Below, in pieces: positions 36,950 through 49,099 of a DNA stretch of 64,000 nucleotides (the first letter of the stretch is position 1; the number at the start of each line of letters is the position of its first letter). A model generated the notes under the pieces. That model searched no databases, was not told the origin of the DNA, and saw nothing but the letters and a program-made list of their open reading frames with translations. The DNA comes from Chaunax sp. Z400 (taxonomy: Eukaryota; Chordata; Actinopteri; Lophiiformes; Chaunacidae). Made by a program: the position numbers and the translations under genes. The stretch covers positions 13,470,471 to 13,534,470 of the forward strand of contig CM075183.1 of the NCBI GenBank assembly GCA_037577475.1, written 5' to 3'.

Positions 36950-39900
36950 ATGGACAACAACAGGATGTCAGCGGAAAAAATGGAGAAAAAGAAGACGATA
37001 CTCCTGAGGAAGAGGCACATTGGGTAGGAAAGATGACGTTCTGCGCTAGTAGTGACTCCTCCACAACTATTTGGAAGTCTGTAGTCTAGGGGCGTAGCGT
37101 GACGTAGTTTAGATTAATTTAAAGAATTTGTATTCCAAAAACAAACCAAATACTGTTTTTTTTAAGGAATTTTGATTCGTTCATGTAATTGATTTTTAAT
37201 TAAATAAGTTAATTTCGATTTGATAGATTTCCTTTCGTCATTATGAAAGCACACAGATGCAGCAGCAGTTCATTTTGTGCGCATTATGTTGGGCGCAACG
37301 AGTTCAACTCGCAACTAATATGTAGTTCTTACCGCTGTTCAATTAAAAAAAAAACCTGCTAAACCAGAACGGTCACACTTTGCACACAGACATTTTAATA
37401 TTTCCTCTGCAGGCCTTCTTGTAAGATTTTCTTCAGCCATGACCCAATCAAGATTGTGCGAGCCAAAGGTCAGTACATGTATGATGAGAAAGGCCAGCGC
37501 TATTTGGATTGCATCAACAACGTGGCTCACGGTAAACGCACACTTGCATGCACACACATGCAAAAGCACATAGAACAACAACAACAACAAAAAAAATCTA
37601 ATATTTGTTTTTGCACCTCTTTTATGTCGTCACTTCCACCTACAGCTGCAAAAAACAGAAAAACATGCTAGTTTTTTCTGTAGAATGACTTGAAGTCTGT
37701 GTTCTACACAGTTGTCAGTGAATGTAGACCTAATTCAAAGTGATACATGAGTGTGAAAGAGGGCATCTAGTGGCAACGCAATCAACACTCCTTCATTTCA
37801 GCATACAGCCTTTAATTATGTGCCTTTAACATAAGTCGTCATGACATGTTTTGACCTCAAATAACAGGCAGATGAGCTGAGGTGTGTTTTTGTTCCGAAC
37901 GTGAGGACCAGTTCTAATCCTCTGTGCATCCTTGCGTCCGTCTCGCAGTGGGCCACTGTCACCCTGATGTGGTGAAGGCAGGGGCTCGTCAGATGGAGCT
38001 CCTCAACACCAACTCGCGCTTCCTGCACGACAACCTCGTACTGTACGCAGAGAGGCTGCTGGCCACGCTGCCCGACAAGCTGTCTGTGTGCTACTTTGTC
38101 AACTCTGGGTATGTGTGGGCGCATTCTCCCATTGCTCGAACAACAAACACATCATAAAGGCCTGGCCAGACTTGTTTTTTTGTTTTTTTTTTAAATTTTG
38201 TTTTGTTATATGGGTGTGTCAGTTTTAGTGTCTTGAATTACTTAGACTATCGCCTGAAAAGTGTAACCGATATAAAGGTGTTGTTCAAACATAATGACTT
38301 AACGAGAATGTCTTGTTACCGCACTCAAGAGAGATCAACATATATACAGTTGGAGCACATCATCAGTCTTGGAACAGCCAGTTGCTGGTCTGGATTTTTG
38401 GGTGTGGTAATAATCATGTGGAATTTAGAACAGCAACAGCAACAACAACATTATTCCACTTCATAACGTTCAGCACTCCTAGGGAGTGTCTAGACTTCCA
38501 GACAAGAGAAATACAATCGGATAGAGAAACGCATTTCCAACTTGTCAACAATAAACCGCATCGGTCCGGTGTAGTTACTTATTTACCCCACCTGCCAGAG
38601 TATGAAGAGGAATGATCTTGTTCAGCGTCGTAGATAACGTCGCTGCAAGGTCAGTGCAACGATTAAGAAGTGTGTTTTATATGCAGCCATATCGGACTCT
38701 GAGGATGAAGTGGAAAACATAGTCCTGCTTGGAAACATTTATCACAATGGCATGCAGCAACTTTCTTGTGTTGACACGCCCTTATGAACAAGACAAGGCC
38801 CATTAGTTTGAACTGCAACACCGATGTCTCTGGAGAACAGAACAGAATGGGAGCAGCGAGGGTTCAACACGAAGTGGAACGCTTTCCCGGAAGTGTGGCG
38901 ACTGTTATAACACTAATTGTATTAAAATATGTCAACAGTCACATTTGGGTGAAGGGTTTTGTGCGATCACAAATGCTGTTGGCTATGCCGTAGTGTAGGA
39001 GAAAGAAGTCAATGGTGTGGGCGGGATATTCGCCCCTTGACCTGTCCTCATTGATTTTTTTTGTAATGTGATTACATTGTCAACACAACAGAACAAAGTA
39101 AATATCAATATGTTTAGTGGATCTTCCAACATAAATAGGCTTTGAGCTAAACATTTCATTACAATGAAAAGGTTTTAACAATTAACTAGAATAATGAATA
39201 AGTGTCATGCCCAATGAGGAGATGTATAGGAACTACGTAAAACATCAAACTGTGATTGACGTGTTGGTGATATCCGTGGCTTCCCCTGTGTGTTTTGTGG
39301 TCACTCAGTAACTCAAAGTAATCCTTGCCCCCCTTTTTGAACTTCAGCTCTGAGGCCAATGACCTGGCGCTCCGTCTCGCACGGACGTACACAGGCCACA
39401 AAGACATCATCACGCTGGAAAAGTAAGTGCCAAGATCCTGGTCGTTGTCTCGGCTTTGCATGTCTTGTTATTCAGAGATTTTTTTTTTATTTTTTTTTTT
39501 ATCATGAGAAAAAGAAATGGCTGATCCATGGTCTCTGTTTGCTTTTATGTGCAGCGCATATCACGGCCATGTCTCGTCGCTCATTGACATCAGCCCGTAC
39601 AAGTTCCACCAGCTGTCAGATGCTGAGCGGAACCAATTTGTCCATGTGGTGAGTGCTTTTTCTCCCCCCTGTCTGCCTGCCTGCACACTATTAAACAGCA
39701 ATGACTCAACCTGCACTGCGGGGCTTTGGCAGGCTACTGGGTAGTCAATCCCTTTAAATGTATGAGGACACATATGTGTTTGTGCATATAAGGGCCTGTG
39801 TCCACATGTCTTTTTTTTTTCTGCCAGAAAAGCGCTGGCAGGGCACCTTGGGGGTGCTGGGATAGAGACCTTGTGTGTAGCATGTAGCTAAAGCAACCCT

Positions 39901-42900
39901 ATGTTTTTTTGTTTTGTTTTGGGGGGGTTTTTTAGAAGAAGAAAAAAATAACCCTATGTTGACAGAGGGCTGCTTTAAAAAGCCTACAACCTGCTGAAAG
40001 ATAAAAGCACAACATTCACCTGCAACATTCAATGTCAAGCCGATCTGATCCCCAAATGTACTTTTCTTTTTCTGTTCTGGTTGTCTGATCTAGCTAATGA
40101 TAGACAGACACAGCCACAGCAAGCTTATTCGCCATAAGGTCACAGGGGTGGCAGATGATATGCTCTGCCTTATGTAATGATGACTCCAGCGCGTTTCAGA
40201 ACAGTTTATCTATTTTCTAAGAGGTCGGAGCCATTGCACAAAAAGGCAAAGAACTCTGAAAGTGTTTTTTTTTTTTTTTTTTTCCTAGGCTGATGTTAGA
40301 AATAAATTTTTTTTTAAACATACCGGTGCTAAAACAAAACACTCGGTGCACATGGGCCCTATGGAAAAGGAGGAAGACTCATGAAACACAATTACTTTTT
40401 TACTACAAACCCTGATTCCTAAGAAGTTGGGGATGCTAAATACAAGAGAATATGATAATTTTGCTCATCCTTTTTGACACACCGTATTTTTAAAAGTACG
40501 CCTTAACAAATGCATTGACTTTTTAGATAGATATATGCTTATCCTGAACATGTTTCAAAATAAGGTGGGGCAGAGGTTATATAAGACGGGGAAGCTGTGG
40601 ATGAAAACACCTGTTTGAGAATTAAAGCTAGTGCAGGTAATGCATTTTACAAGTATATGAAATCCTGACAGCAATCATTCAATTAAATGTTCTGACAAAA
40701 AAAAAAGGAAACTTCCTGTATCTGTCGCTGTCGCAGGACTTTAATAACCAGTCCACTCATTACTTTAGGCCTGAATGCATTTATGTAGACAAGCGACTAG
40801 AGAAAAAGCAAACTACTCAAACTGCTGGAGGTTATAAACAGTCTGTTCCTATCAGTTTAATATTTTAAGTATGCAGAACATTGACTGAAAACCTCCATCC
40901 ACCTGCATAACCACAGATGTGAATAAAAAGCGCCTTTGGAATGAGGCAGAACAGGTTATTGCCGGTATGGACACACCACCAAAATATTTCACTGTAGCCA
41001 TGGCCTACTTTTTCATCTCCTCTATTTAAATCGTGAGCAAATATTTCTTAAATGTCTTTATTCCTTTAAATATTTGATGTATGTATAATTACCTTCCTTC
41101 TTTTTTGCTTTAGCCTACAGTGCTGTGAAAAAGCATCGGACCCGTTCCTACTTTTCTGAGTAAACAGAAAATGCAAGTTTTAAATGATGATTTTATTCAA
41201 TAAGGCAAAAAGTTGATCCAATGCCTACCTTTTCTGTACCAGAAAAAAAATCCTACATTATGTGCCTTTTCTTTTTGTCAAGGTTTCCAAAGCAGCGTCA
41301 AGAATGTTTCGTTGTTTGTTTTTGCTAGTATTGTATTTATTATTGTACTGTAGATAACATTGGTCTGTTTCTTTCAGCTTGGTGCAGGTTTCTTCTTGTT
41401 CATATTCACAATAATAATATTGTATATTAGTATTAGTATTAGTTTGCATTAGTATTAGAATTAAGCATTAGTAATCATCTCAACGTCTTGTTCCCTTATA
41501 GGCTCCAAGCCCAGATGTGTACAGAGGCAAATACAGAGCCGATCACCCTGACCCTGCCACAGCATATGCAAATGAAGTCGAAGCTATAATAGACAGAGTC
41601 CATGAAAAAGGAGGCAAGGTAGAGTTTGAGTTTAATGTTGTTGTTTTACCAAATGTTAAGAGATCAACCTGATCTATAGCTATTATTTGATTTGACTTTT
41701 TAAAGATGTCTCTTCTTTCAAGGAAATGGTCATGATTTACAAAACAGTCAGTACTGGTATGTTAATGTATTAGTGTGGGTACTAACACCAAATCCTTTGC
41801 TTTTTTTTTCCACCTCCAAAACACTTTAAATGTCTATTTACAGCTGAAAAAATACAGGAAATTTCAAAATGGTTCCCCATAACTAATTTTCTTTTGGTTC
41901 TCAGGGCTTCCATATAAAACACAAAAAAGGCTTACTTTTTGTTTTTGTTTTATTACTGTCATTTTCAAGTACCCTCACTGTTTTAAGCTCTCTGCCCCTT
42001 GCATGTAAAAACACTCATTTGACTTTTCCCCACCTTTCTCTTTTTCTCCCCTTCTCTCCTCTGTCACTTTTTCTCCCAAATCTCAGGTTCAGGCCAAGGA
42101 GTATGGGTTTTAGGGTCAAATCCCAGATCACAGCAACATGTGTAGGCGAGTCTTTAGTGTCCAAGCTTGTTGGCCCATAGTGGTATGTTGAAAAGCTCAA
42201 CCCAAGGGCATGTCCATGCTTCCAGTGATGAGAGGGACGGACCTTCAGCCCAGAGATTGTAGAGAATGCCTTTCTAACAGGTGTTTGTCCAGTCTGCAGG
42301 AGGAAACCAAAATGAACTAATGGAATGCTATAATACTCTCCTTCTAGTGATAATGGAGAGCTGCATGCTTGTGATTATATGTTGCAAACAGCTGATCTTA
42401 TAAAGTGAATACACTGTCAAGATTGCTTTTAATTTTTCTCCACAGTGACCTGCATTAACGTTATTTTTTTTTGTCCAAGCATGACATAATTTTCCTCTCT
42501 TGTTTTCGCACTTCCAACTGAAAAGTGCCACAATTATGAAAGAGGAAGATCAGCAGGTCAAAGATGTCAGAACTCGGCCTCTTGTCGTGTTAATCAGTCT
42601 GGTTTTAGATTGATAGACCTGTTTTTCTCTTATACAGATTGCTGCTTTCACTGCTGAGTCATTGCAAAGTTGTGGTGGACAGGTAATTCCCCCCCCTGGC
42701 TACTTCCAGCAAGTGGCAGAGTGAGTACCCAAGTTATTACAGAGATAAACTCATGTTCATACTCTCAGATGCTTTACTTGAGTAAAAGTACTCACACTTA
42801 ACGTAGGTAAGTATAATCAGAAAATGTACGTTATGTAAAGTCAAAAGTCAAAAGTAGCCATTGTGCTGTAAAATGTTCCCTGTCAGTATTTTACGATGCA

Positions 42901-45900
42901 TTTTCCAGCTAATCCAAGAATTTTTTAAAGGGTTTATTTAGCTTTAAGAAGAATGAAAACTCAACTCAACTAGAGGTGCATGGATTCCACTGAGCAGAAG
43001 GGGTATAAGAAACTGTAATCTGAAAAGTCACGAGTAACTTAACCTGTCAGAAAAAACTAAAATATCTGCCTCTGAGACGTAGTGAAGTACAAGAATCAAG
43101 TTGTGGAAATACTCACCTTAAGTACAAGTACTTCACATTTGTACTTAAGTACATGTACTTAGTGAAAATTCCGCCACTGCTTTTGTGTATTGTTGTAATG
43201 CTTGTGTTGGTGTGTTAACTACAGTTTTTTGTTCTTCATCCATGTTTGCAGGCACATCCACAAGGCAGGGGGTATTTTCATCGCCGACGAAGTCCAAGTG
43301 GGCTTCGGGCGCGTCGGCACCCACTTCTGGGCTTTCCAGCTTCAGGGAGAGGACTTTGTGCCCGATATCGTCACCATGGGGAAGCCTATTGGCAACGGTC
43401 ACCCCATGTCATGTGTGGTCACAACCAAAGAGGTGGCAGAGGCCTTCGTATTATCTGGAATGGAGTATTTCAATACAGTAAGATCATGTTGTACAGTAAT
43501 GATATAATAATATATTCAGTGAATTTTCTTTTGGTGAAACCCTCATACAAACATGGTTGATGTAAGAAGAATTTTTTTTTAAATTTAGGGCCTCAGATAA
43601 CTTTATTTCCTTTGAAATTAAAAATAGTTGGGATAATAGTACAAATGTAAGAATTATCTGGATTTTAAGCCAGTTTGCATCATTTTGGATCTTGAGAGTG
43701 TTGGAGGAAAATGTAGCATAAACAAAAACACTTCGCTAACTCTGACCCATTGCATATGTGCATCAAGCTGTTTTACTCCTCTATTCTTCTGATGATCAGG
43801 AAGCTGAATTGGTGTTGTGAAACCCTGGTGTAATCTTTCCTCTGTGTGCGGGTTTTAAATTTCTTCAGTTTGGCGGTAACCCAGTGTCGTGTGCCATCGG
43901 TCTGGCCGTACTTGACGTGATCGTGAAAGAGGATCTCCAGGGCAATGCGCTGCGTGTGGGGCAATACTTGACCGATCTGCTGGAAAAGCAGAAAGAGAAG
44001 CATCCACTGATTGGTGACATCAGGCAAGTAAACACGCTCACATGTTAGAGTATGTGACACAGCTGATTCTGTTCTCTGCATACCAGAATATTTGTCATGT
44101 TTGCATAACAACAACCAACACATAAATCAGTGACCTTACAATTAAGCATCAGATTATTTTACAGTGGCATTTTCACTGTGAGAGACTCTGTGCTACATTT
44201 ACCTTGTACAGCTGCCATTATCTCCTCACTAAAGTGGTAGATTTCAACGTAAAAGTCTCACTTTGCTGCATATTACTATGATCCTGAACATGTCATAAGA
44301 AAAAAATGTTAAAAATAACCTGAGTCTGTGTCAGACGACTAAACCAAAGGTGTCACATCCTGCAGGGGTCGCGGCCTCTTTATTGGGATGGAGCTTGTGA
44401 GGGACAGGTTAAAGCTCACTCCCGCTACAGCAGAAGCCCAAGAAGTCATCAATAAGTAAGTGGAAGATGTAAGAGTAGTGTCTGATGTCATATTAGTCAT
44501 GGAAAATGTATTACACAGCGTTAAAAGCAAACAGGCTGCTACTACATACACACCACTACATTATGTTTTCCTGCAAACCAGTTTCACCAGCTTCCATAGC
44601 TTAACTAATCATCACGTCTCATTTAAATGTTTGCATGGCTTAGAGCTTTTGAAATCGTTATTCTTCATATTACACTGTTTGCAATTATGATTAAGACATC
44701 ACACACCTCGAGTTCACAAATATTTGGCACGATTTGATTAGTGGTCGGAGAGTTTACAGCCCCCGGAATTTAGAAATAAATAAGTGCTTAAAGATTATAA
44801 CAATAGTTACATCTTAAAATGTAACTGTTTTTTACAGCTGATATTTAGACTGGCCTAGAAAAGCATGGTTGTGATTAGTGATATTAATTAAGGTTGCAAT
44901 CATTTAGGTTTATGGAACGCTAGCCGTCATTAATAATATTAGTTCCACTAAATGCTTTGAAAGTTTTTTAAAATTTTTTTATGACTATACCGCTTAGTTT
45001 AAACTTGTAATCTGATACATAGCGAGGACTAACTCATGTTTTGCCGCAGGCTCAAGGAAGAGTACATCCTACTCAGCGCTGACGGACCTCATCGCAATGT
45101 GCTCAAATTTAAGCCGCCCATGTGTTTCACTAAGGAGAACGCTGACCTGGTGGTGGAGAAGATCGACCACATTCTCACAGGTTCTTAACATTGAACAGTC
45201 TTTCCCTGTCTGTGGTGTGATTTCAGATGGTGGTGCTGGAACATGGCGTCATCCTTCTCGGCTTATTTAAAATGATCAAGGCGTGTAATGGGAGCTTATT
45301 GTCACTGCAACGGCTCTCAGTCTTATGTTATACTGTCTGCTTTTCCAGAACTTGAAGAAGTCTTAGGCTTGAAGTCGCACGGCTCACTGAAGGTAGAGAA
45401 TGTCAGCAGTAAAAGAAACGTAAGTGCAACTTACATTTGTTCATATGTTCATTTGTTCATATCATTTCATAGCAGGTATTTATTTATGTTTTGTATAAAT
45501 GATTGTTCATCTAATGAAATAAAGAAAATTGGACATATTTCAGTTCTACAGATTAATTAAATCAATTAAATATGCTGTAAGGTTTACTTAAACCAATCAT
45601 TACAATCAATGTGTCACCATTCACAACTTAAAATTTTAACAAAAAGTTGGAAATTAATTTATTATTTAATCTTTTTTTTATTTATGTACATCCCAAAAGC
45701 AGAAAACCAGGAGTTCTTACGCGAAATAATTTAAGATTGTTTAGTAATCAATATAAATTTACGGTTTTGTAAGAGAATGTTTAAATTTTTACTAATTTTA
45801 TCATTTGTAGGTAAATGATGTCATGAAATGAGATTACAGGTGATGAGATCATGTCTGCTGACTATTCTCTTTTCCCTACCTCATTGGGATTAGCATTGCT

Positions 45901-46238
45901 AATGACTGATCTGATCTTGTCATGATATCTTGCTTTCACAACTGGCTCAAGGGTGTCCGCATTGCATAATTTAACATGTATGGTTGACTGAAGCGCGCTA
46001 GTGCTCTTACTGCTGTGACCCAGAAAGGGGAATTATGGGAACTGTGACGCGAAAATACACAAAATTCATGCAAATCTATGAAAGACAATATTCTGTCAGC
46101 CTAACTGTTTCTTCATGGTTTTATTTCAAGCTGCCAGCTGATGATAATGGACCCCAGTATTACAGCAGCTTTGCACACAAGAGAGAGAGCAGTCCAGGAC
46201 TCCCTCAAAAAAAAGAAGTCAAGCGCCTCAAGACATAA
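36950..46238 (+). CDS. etnppl: Ethanolamine-phosphate phospho-lyase (13 exons, complete)
   Basis: PLP enzyme of the class-III aminotransferase fold that splits phosphoethanolamine into acetaldehyde, ammonia and phosphate. Exons: 36950-37023, 37413-37531, 37949-38108, 39348-39422, 39555-39648, 41502-41618, 42638-42720, 43252-43477, 43869-44023, 44366-44455, 45050-45180, 45349-45419 and 46131-46238. They total 1503 bases, giving 500 residues (human about 499). Landmarks are VGHCHPDVV, MELLNTNSRFLHDN, NSGSEANDLALRLAR (PLP phosphate region), ADEVQVGFGRVG with Asp253 for the pyridine nitrogen, and TMGKPIGNGHP with Lys285 (codon 43382-43384) as the predicted Schiff-base lysine. The start has a strong Kozak context (AAGATGG). 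The paralogue PHYKPL was considered, but the NTNSRFLHDN text and the C-terminal KRLKT favour ETNPPL. Intron 9 is GC-AG. Confidence 0.96.
40410..40640. mobile_element. Degenerate fish repeat (AAGAAGTTGGGG type)
   Basis: The left part ACAAACCCTGATTCCTAAGA and the right part CATGTTTCAAAATAAGGTGG, then GGGCAGAGG, resemble the two ends of a common fish DNA repeat built on ATTCCAAAAAAGTTGGGAC. Strongly diverged, no coding capacity. Confidence 0.4.
41118..41230. mobile_element. Degenerate DNA-transposon piece (AGTGCTGTGAAAAAG type)
   Basis: AGTGCTGTGAAAAAGCATC at the left, then GAGTAAACAGAAAATGCA, TTTTAAATGATGATTTTATT and AAAAAGTTGATCCAA, follow the order of a widespread non-autonomous fish element. 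The middle and right end are missing. Confidence 0.55.
41619..42637 (+). other. etnppl intron 6
   Basis: A 1-kb intron. A region near 42080-42180 has a weak tRNA-type B-box on the - strand and may be a worn SINE. Otherwise nothing was recognised. Confidence 0.4.
42774..43179. mobile_element. hAT-like non-autonomous element filling etnppl intron 7
   Basis: The segment begins TTACTTGAGTAAAAGTACTC and ends with nested ACTTAAGTAC / GTACTTAGTG text and CCGCCACTG. This matches the ends of a very common fish MITE whose terminus reads CAGTGGTGGAAAGTAACTAAG. The far left terminus is missing. At about 406 bp it makes up most of the 531-bp intron. Confidence 0.65.
44024..44365 (+). other. etnppl: GC-AG intron of etnppl
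   Basis: The donor reads CAG|GCAAGT (44021-44029), the standard consensus of GC-AG introns. The acceptor is tgcag. This junction gives GDIRGRGLFIG in frame. A nearby GT at 44028 would add four bases and shift the frame, so it is rejected. Confidence 0.85.
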
Positions 46239-46560
46239 CATTGCTCACTAAAACGTTAAGTGCCTTCATGAAAAATGTTGTGACATTATATATTGGGTAT
46301 CCACGGGATTGTGGTATTTTCTCAGGTATTGTTTTTAATTGCTCTTAGGAATCAAGCTGCTTGTCTACCATAACATATATATTATGGTTTAAAAAAAAAG
46401 AAAAAGTTACCATGCTACACAACCTGTGAATTCTTTTTCATTTTACATTTTGCCAACGTGTATTTCTAATTGAATGTCACTTTAATGAAACATATGCTGT
46501 CGAAAACATGAAATGCTGTCATAATGTGACTTTAGCATTAAAGTTTTTACTGATTATAAA
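46239..46560 (+). other. etnppl: etnppl 3'UTR
   Basis: Untranslated sequence after TAA (46236-46238). ATTAAA at 46537-46542 is the nearest poly(A) signal variant. A canonical AATAAA at 47354-47359 could serve a longer form. Confidence 0.55.
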
Positions 46561-48254
46561 CTGACTGCAGATATAAATGTGAGTATACCTTTACACAATA
46601 TCTGTGGTGACTGTTTGGAATAATGTACATCATTCCTGCTTGTTGATCCACGAGGGACGTGGCCTTGACCTCTGACCTCAAGGAGGATGAATCAAGTGCA
46701 TGGGGAATGTCCGTGAAAATGGAAACTGATTTTACTGAGTGTAGCTTTCAGCGGTCATGTTTCAGTCCATCTCACGCCAAACAAACACAATGACACTGTT
46801 TGACAAGCCAGCAATTATTTACCAATGTTCCCACCTTCTTCTTTACAGATACTGTCGAAAAATAAGCTGCGAGTTTGTCACTTGCAGAAGAGTGCTCAGT
46901 CGACCCCAGATAAAAACAGATTTTTTAAATAGAAGGTTTGGTACGTGAATCAAGTAAATGATGATAAAAATAAAATAACAGAAAATAGGAAAAGCAATAC
47001 ATTGTAGGCAAATTCAAGAGCCACCTATTAGCCACTAGCTACTTATGACTAGTATTAGAAATAACTCTGGATAAAACATGTAGCACACAATAGTGAATCA
47101 CATCGTCTTTTATCACTTCTAATATTTAGATCCATTTCGTTTTATGCCCTGATAGCATTATGCATTTTTTCACAATCAGTTTTTGCCATGTTTTGTATCT
47201 GTGTAGAATCTGTTGTGCAGTATTTGGACCTAAAGCTGCACACTACATGTCCAATGTGCACTGGCATGACAGAACACAGGTGTGCACCATTTGATGTAAT
47301 TATAAGCTCTCGGATTTTCAACGTTTGTCCGGTCGTGACCACAATCTTTGCTCAATAAACACTCACATTGGACTTACTTGTGCAAAGCCTTTACTCACAT
47401 TAGATAAATGTATGGCCGTGTGGAACCCATATGTAAGTAAAGCATATGTTGTTAACAAAATACAATGTCTGTATAGAAGTCAGGTGTTTCTGTAAATTGT
47501 TGTTGGATATGCAGAGTTTCGGTTGGCACACATGCCCTAAAGAGCTTTAATGATACTGTTGGATGTCAGTGAATTAACCCTTTTATTCATGGACTGTTGT
47601 CCATGAATAAAAGAAGTCCTGTTATACTTGTTTCTTTGCCTCATTGATCTTTTCTCTAGACTAAAACAGGTTTAGCATATACAGTAGCAGACATTGAGCC
47701 TCAGGGCTGCACAGAGTGATAGACATCCATGACCATGGTGTAGCAATGGTCCTGTGTGTTTTTAGCCCTGGTAGGATGCTTAATGACCCGATGAGCATGT
47801 AGTCTCTGATCTCGGGAAGTATTAACTGTTGTGAATAATTGGAAGCATTGAAACAAAGACCTGCCCAGACTGGAGAAACATAAACAATCCTGTGCAGGGT
47901 TTATTTAAGGTAGAACTATTTCACCTCAAGAGACCCCGCACATGGCTTGAAAACAAAGTTTCATCACCTTCCTCCAGGAGTACCGGTTTAAAAACGGGTT
48001 ATGATCAACCTTTGTCAACAGGTGGTAATGTGGTGGACAACATGCAGTAATCACTTTGAAAAACATTCAAATTTAAAACAGAGGGTAGTTATGTCTTTTC
48101 TTGTTACTGTTTCTGTAACAACCATGAAATACTACTGCCTGGTAAATCTATGCCACCACCCTATGGAGGGCAAATGAAAACATTCATGCAGAATCCTCAA
48201 CTCCCTAAATTTGCAAACAAGTCACCAGTTGCGCATGCATACAGGTGACAAATG
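46561..48254. other. Intergenic between convergent etnppl and ostc
   Basis: No gene seen. It contains the perfect hairpin at 47580-47613. Short open frames here lack splice context and protein-like composition. Confidence 0.5.
47580..47613. repeat. Perfect 15-bp hairpin with AATAAA on both strands
   Basis: The arms 47580-47594 and 47599-47613 are exact complements (CTTTTATTCATGGAC on the left) around a TGTT loop. AATAAA occurs on the + strand in the right arm and on the - strand in the left arm. It lies between two genes that transcribe toward each other. Confidence 0.8.
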
Positions 48255-48580
48255 CTTTAGTCTTTATTAGGATCCACATTAGCTTCCATTAAATGGTCCT
48301 CCCTGGGTTCCATCCTAAAAGAATGATAATCAAATGAAACAATGTTACTTTTTTTTTTTTTTTTAACTGCATCCAAGACCAGCAAGAACTTAAAACAATG
48401 TACAGCCCACATAAACAAAAATCAAAACAAGAATGTCACCACTGTAGAGTGACAGATCTTACAAGACATCAAACCAATCCGTGGTTTAGAAACACAATAA
48501 CATCTATTTAAGAGTTGTCAGATTTTGTTTTAGCAACTTTTTGAAAGAAACTGTTTTTGCTGTGATCTCTGACACCAAGA
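48255..48580 (-). mobile_element. Probable LINE 3' tail relic
   Basis: TTTATTAGGATCCACATTAG followed by CCTCCCTGGG is close to a widespread fish retroelement tail (GGGGATCCTAATAAA on the opposite strand). It is interrupted by a T-run near 48350-48364. The boundaries are approximate and the class is from memory. Confidence 0.45.
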
Positions 48581-48599
48581 CGTTAGCAGCAGATCCTTC

Positions 48600-49010
48600 A
48601 AGTCATGTAAGTTGTGAGGGGGGGTCTCCATGGATCGGACGTGTTTGTCCAGCACATCACCCGGATGCTGGATTGGATTTAGATCTGGGTAATCTGTCGC
48701 CAGTTAACTAGTTGTCATTCCTTAGACCACTTTTGCTAGGTACTAACCAATGCAGACCAGGAACATCAAACATGACCTGCAGTTTTGGATGTTGCTCTGA
48801 CCTGGTTGTCCACCCATCACAATTTGATCCATGTCAAAGTCGCTCAGATCTTTATGCTTGGCCATGTTTCCTGCTTCCAACACATCAATTTTGAGGGCAA
48901 AATGTTCAATTGCTGCCTAATATACCCCACACTGACAGATGTAATTGTAATGAGATGTTATTCACTTCACCTGTCAGTGGTGAGAATGTTATGGCTGATC
49001 CATTTATATT
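48600..49010 (-). mobile_element. Tc1-like transposon relic, internally deleted
   Basis: On the - strand the segment reads from a Tc1 transposase N-terminus (MAKHKDLSDFDMDQIV, near 48866-48819) to the C-terminal catalytic region (PDLNPIQHPGDVLD, near 48691-48650). The middle of the transposase is missing. The usual PDLNPIEHLWDVLD has become IQHPGD, so the third catalytic acid is gone. The outer text at 48970-49005 (CACCTGTCAGTGG...AATGTTATGGCTGAT) is typical of the family end. The element is dead. Confidence 0.75.
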
Positions 49011-49099
49011 CTATATTCTTTGCCCAGTTTGGTTCTTGACATAATTCTGCATTTGTTTATGATAAACAATGTGGTGTATACATATAAAAACTGCAAGGA

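Larger units (their letters stand above)
38109..41501 (+). other. etnppl introns 3 to 5
   Basis: Intron 3 (38109-39347) holds no recognised element. Intron 4 is only 132 bp. Intron 5 (39649-41501) carries two worn DNA-transposon pieces, listed separately. No extra exon was recognised. Confidence 0.5.

Noticed and set aside
43185..43560. Alternative open frames over etnppl exon 8
   Set aside because: They are out-of-frame shadows of the exon encoding ADEVQVGFGRVG.
44024..44029. GT donor at 44028 in place of the GC donor
   Set aside because: It would add GCAA and break the conserved reading frame into exon 10.
36950..46238. Identity as phykpl instead of etnppl
   Set aside because: Both share the fold, and NTFGGNP and LQGEDF look phykpl-like. 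However, MELLNTNSRFLHDN, the 500-residue length, the KRLKT tail and synteny with ostc and rpl34 favour etnppl.
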